Source: EX4484-217-1 sp964496035 | GTDB lineage: Archaea; Thermoproteota; Thermoprotei_A; EX4484-217-1 | Length of the DNA: 7,038 bases | NCBI GenBank assembly: GCA_964496035.1 | Contig: CAZBXI010000053.1 | Span: 1 to 7,038, forward strand | Reading direction: 5' to 3' | Shown here: one piece after another, positions 6,562-7,038 of the stretch | Layout of the letters: each line of letters starts with the position of its first letter | Position numbering within the stretch: the stretch's first letter is position 1 | The notes under the pieces: model-generated | The model's database searches: none | Told to the model about the DNA's origin: nothing | The model's input: the letters and a program-made list of their open reading frames with translations, nothing else | Program-made: the position numbers and the translations under genes

Positions 6562-6719
6562 GGGTTCGCCTCTTTATATGTTTTAGCCATTGGTTCATCC
6601 TTGTTCTCCTGCAGTCGCTCGGGCTTCATCAGTCATTGCAGGGGCTTTCACCGCTAACCCTGGGCAACGGCACATCTACACATTGTTGGCCATCAAGCGA
6701 AAATATAAGCTTTGCACAC
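6562..6719 (-). mobile_element. GC-richer fold-back island, possible tnpB 3'-end relic
   Basis: This stretch is richer in G+C than its surroundings. On the - strand it reads LIFSLDGQQCVDVPLPRV then SGESPCND, stopping at 6629-6631. In the next frame it reads LMKPERLQENKDEPMAKT then YKEANPYHG. Proline-rich tails with an MKPE motif are typical of the end of IS200/IS605-type TnpB proteins. The stretch can also fold: GGGTTCGC (6562-6569) pairs with GCTAACCC (6653-6660) with one mismatch, and CCTGCA (6608-6613) pairs with TGCAGG (6637-6642). That would suit the structured 3' end and omega-RNA region of such an element. No catalytic DDE part or zinc finger of TnpB is found beside it, so at most a scar remains. 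It may instead be an unrelated structured RNA. Confidence 0.3.
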
Positions 6720-6876
6720 AATGAAGAATACATAAAAGAATACATAAGAACATATACAACTAAATACAATACATACTATCAAAGCTTTAAACTGCTCGCT
6801 AGAATATGTGCCGTTCCAAAATATGAGGTGGAACATGTTTTACTTCAAGTTCTACTATTTGCTAATAATGTAAAAC

Positions 6877-6884
6877 TTTAAATA
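6877..6884 (+). promoter_or_regulatory. TATA box of the second AbrB gene
   Basis: TTTAAATA matches the archaeal TATA consensus. It lies about 50 nt before ATG 6934, which would put the transcription start near 6906 and leave a leader of about 28 nt. The stretch GTAAAAC just upstream is A-rich, as a BRE would be. Confidence 0.5.
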
Positions 6885-6913
6885 AAATAAACCTAACATA
6901 TTGTCATAAGAGT

Positions 6914-6923
6914 TTGAATTCAA
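6914..6923. promoter_or_regulatory. 10-bp palindrome ahead of the second AbrB gene
   Basis: TTGAATTCAA is self-complementary. It lies in the predicted leader, ends 10 nt before the start codon, and its last bases overlap the SD (AAGGT, 6922-6926). The TGAA/TTCA half-sites are the same as in the palindrome before vapB. A repressor bound here could block transcription. A 10-bp AT-rich palindrome can also occur by chance. Confidence 0.35.
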
Positions 6924-6933
6924 GGTATTCACT

Positions 6934-7038
6934 ATGAGGTTTATTGTTAAGGTCAGTAGGAAGGGTCAAGTAGTTATTCCCGTGGAAATTAGGAGGAAAT
7001 ACGGGATTAAGAACAAAGTAGTTATTAGAGCTGATGAG
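6934..7038 (+). CDS. AbrB/SpoVT-type DNA-binding protein, 3'-partial
   Basis: The first 35 codons of a gene cut by the right edge of the window. They encode the start of an AbrB swapped-hairpin domain: FIVKVSRKGQVVIPVEIRRKYGI, with the diagnostic G-Q-V-V-I-P and the following helix EIRRKYGI. ATG 6934 is supported by an SD (AAGGT at 6922-6926, 7 nt upstream) and a TATA box at 6877-6884. In archaea such proteins are usually VapB antitoxins, so a PIN-domain vapC would be expected just beyond the window; a stand-alone regulator is the alternative. It differs clearly from the vapB at 1100 and is not a duplicate. Confidence 0.85.
   Translation, partial: MRFIVKVSRKGQVVIPVEIRRKYGIKNKVVIRADE

Noticed and set aside
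6585..6605. tRNA-like GGTTCATCC T-loop sequence
   Set aside because: No acceptor or anticodon stem can be built around it.
6580..6636. C/D box sRNA on the - strand (CTGATGA near 6625-6631)
   Set aside because: The C-box-like sequence is not followed at the right distance by clear D', C' and D boxes.
6555..6881. 108-codon + strand frame starting at the end of the racemase relic
   Set aside because: The frame overlaps the fold-back island, changes composition halfway and has no SD; it looks like an antisense shadow followed by AT-rich chance coding.

Overview
The window looks like a piece of an AT-rich thermophilic archaeal chromosome, most probably Thermoproteota (Crenarchaeota). The signs are: archaeal-type TATA/BRE-like promoters; Shine-Dalgarno sites matching an archaeal anti-SD (GAGGTGATCT before the gene at 4501); AGG/AGA arginine codons; AbrB-type VapB with PIN-type VapC; and long radical-SAM enzymes of archaeal character. 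No genus can be named safely. All recognisable genes lie on the + strand, apart from one possible transposon relic on the - strand.

Layout. (1) 1-727: a CPBP (Abi) membrane protease gene, cut by the left edge and split by one frameshift near 370-388; all three family motifs survive. (2) 728-1084: non-coding, with a near 21-nt palindrome (898-918) and a 14-bp palindrome (1039-1052) next to a TATA-like element. (3) 1100-1820: a vapBC toxin-antitoxin pair overlapping by 38 nt. (4) 1821-2345: non-coding, with eight TTACAT/ATGTAA hexamers. (5) 2346-3017: an unrecognised cysteine-containing protein. (6) 3087-6006: a tight two-gene operon, a cobalamin-binding radical SAM enzyme followed after 1 nt by a radical SAM/SPASM enzyme with an N-terminal helical extension. 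(7) About 6045-6558: a decayed aspartate/glutamate racemase-family gene. (8) 6562-6719: a GC-richer fold-back island that may be the 3' end of an IS200/IS605-like tnpB on the - strand. (9) 6934 to the right edge: the start of a second AbrB-type gene with its own TATA box, SD and palindrome.

The functional centre is the radical SAM pair. Both catalytic CX3CX2C motifs and all seven SPASM cysteines are intact, and the genes are tightly coupled, so the two enzymes probably act in one pathway on one substrate or substrate family. The substrate cannot be read from the sequence. Lipid, cofactor or peptide modification are all open, and the unknown protein just upstream is a candidate partner. Around this intact core, two broken genes and a possible transposon scar point to an accessory, decaying neighbourhood. 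The two AbrB genes share TGAA/TTCA palindromes in their promoter regions, which suggests autoregulation by related factors.
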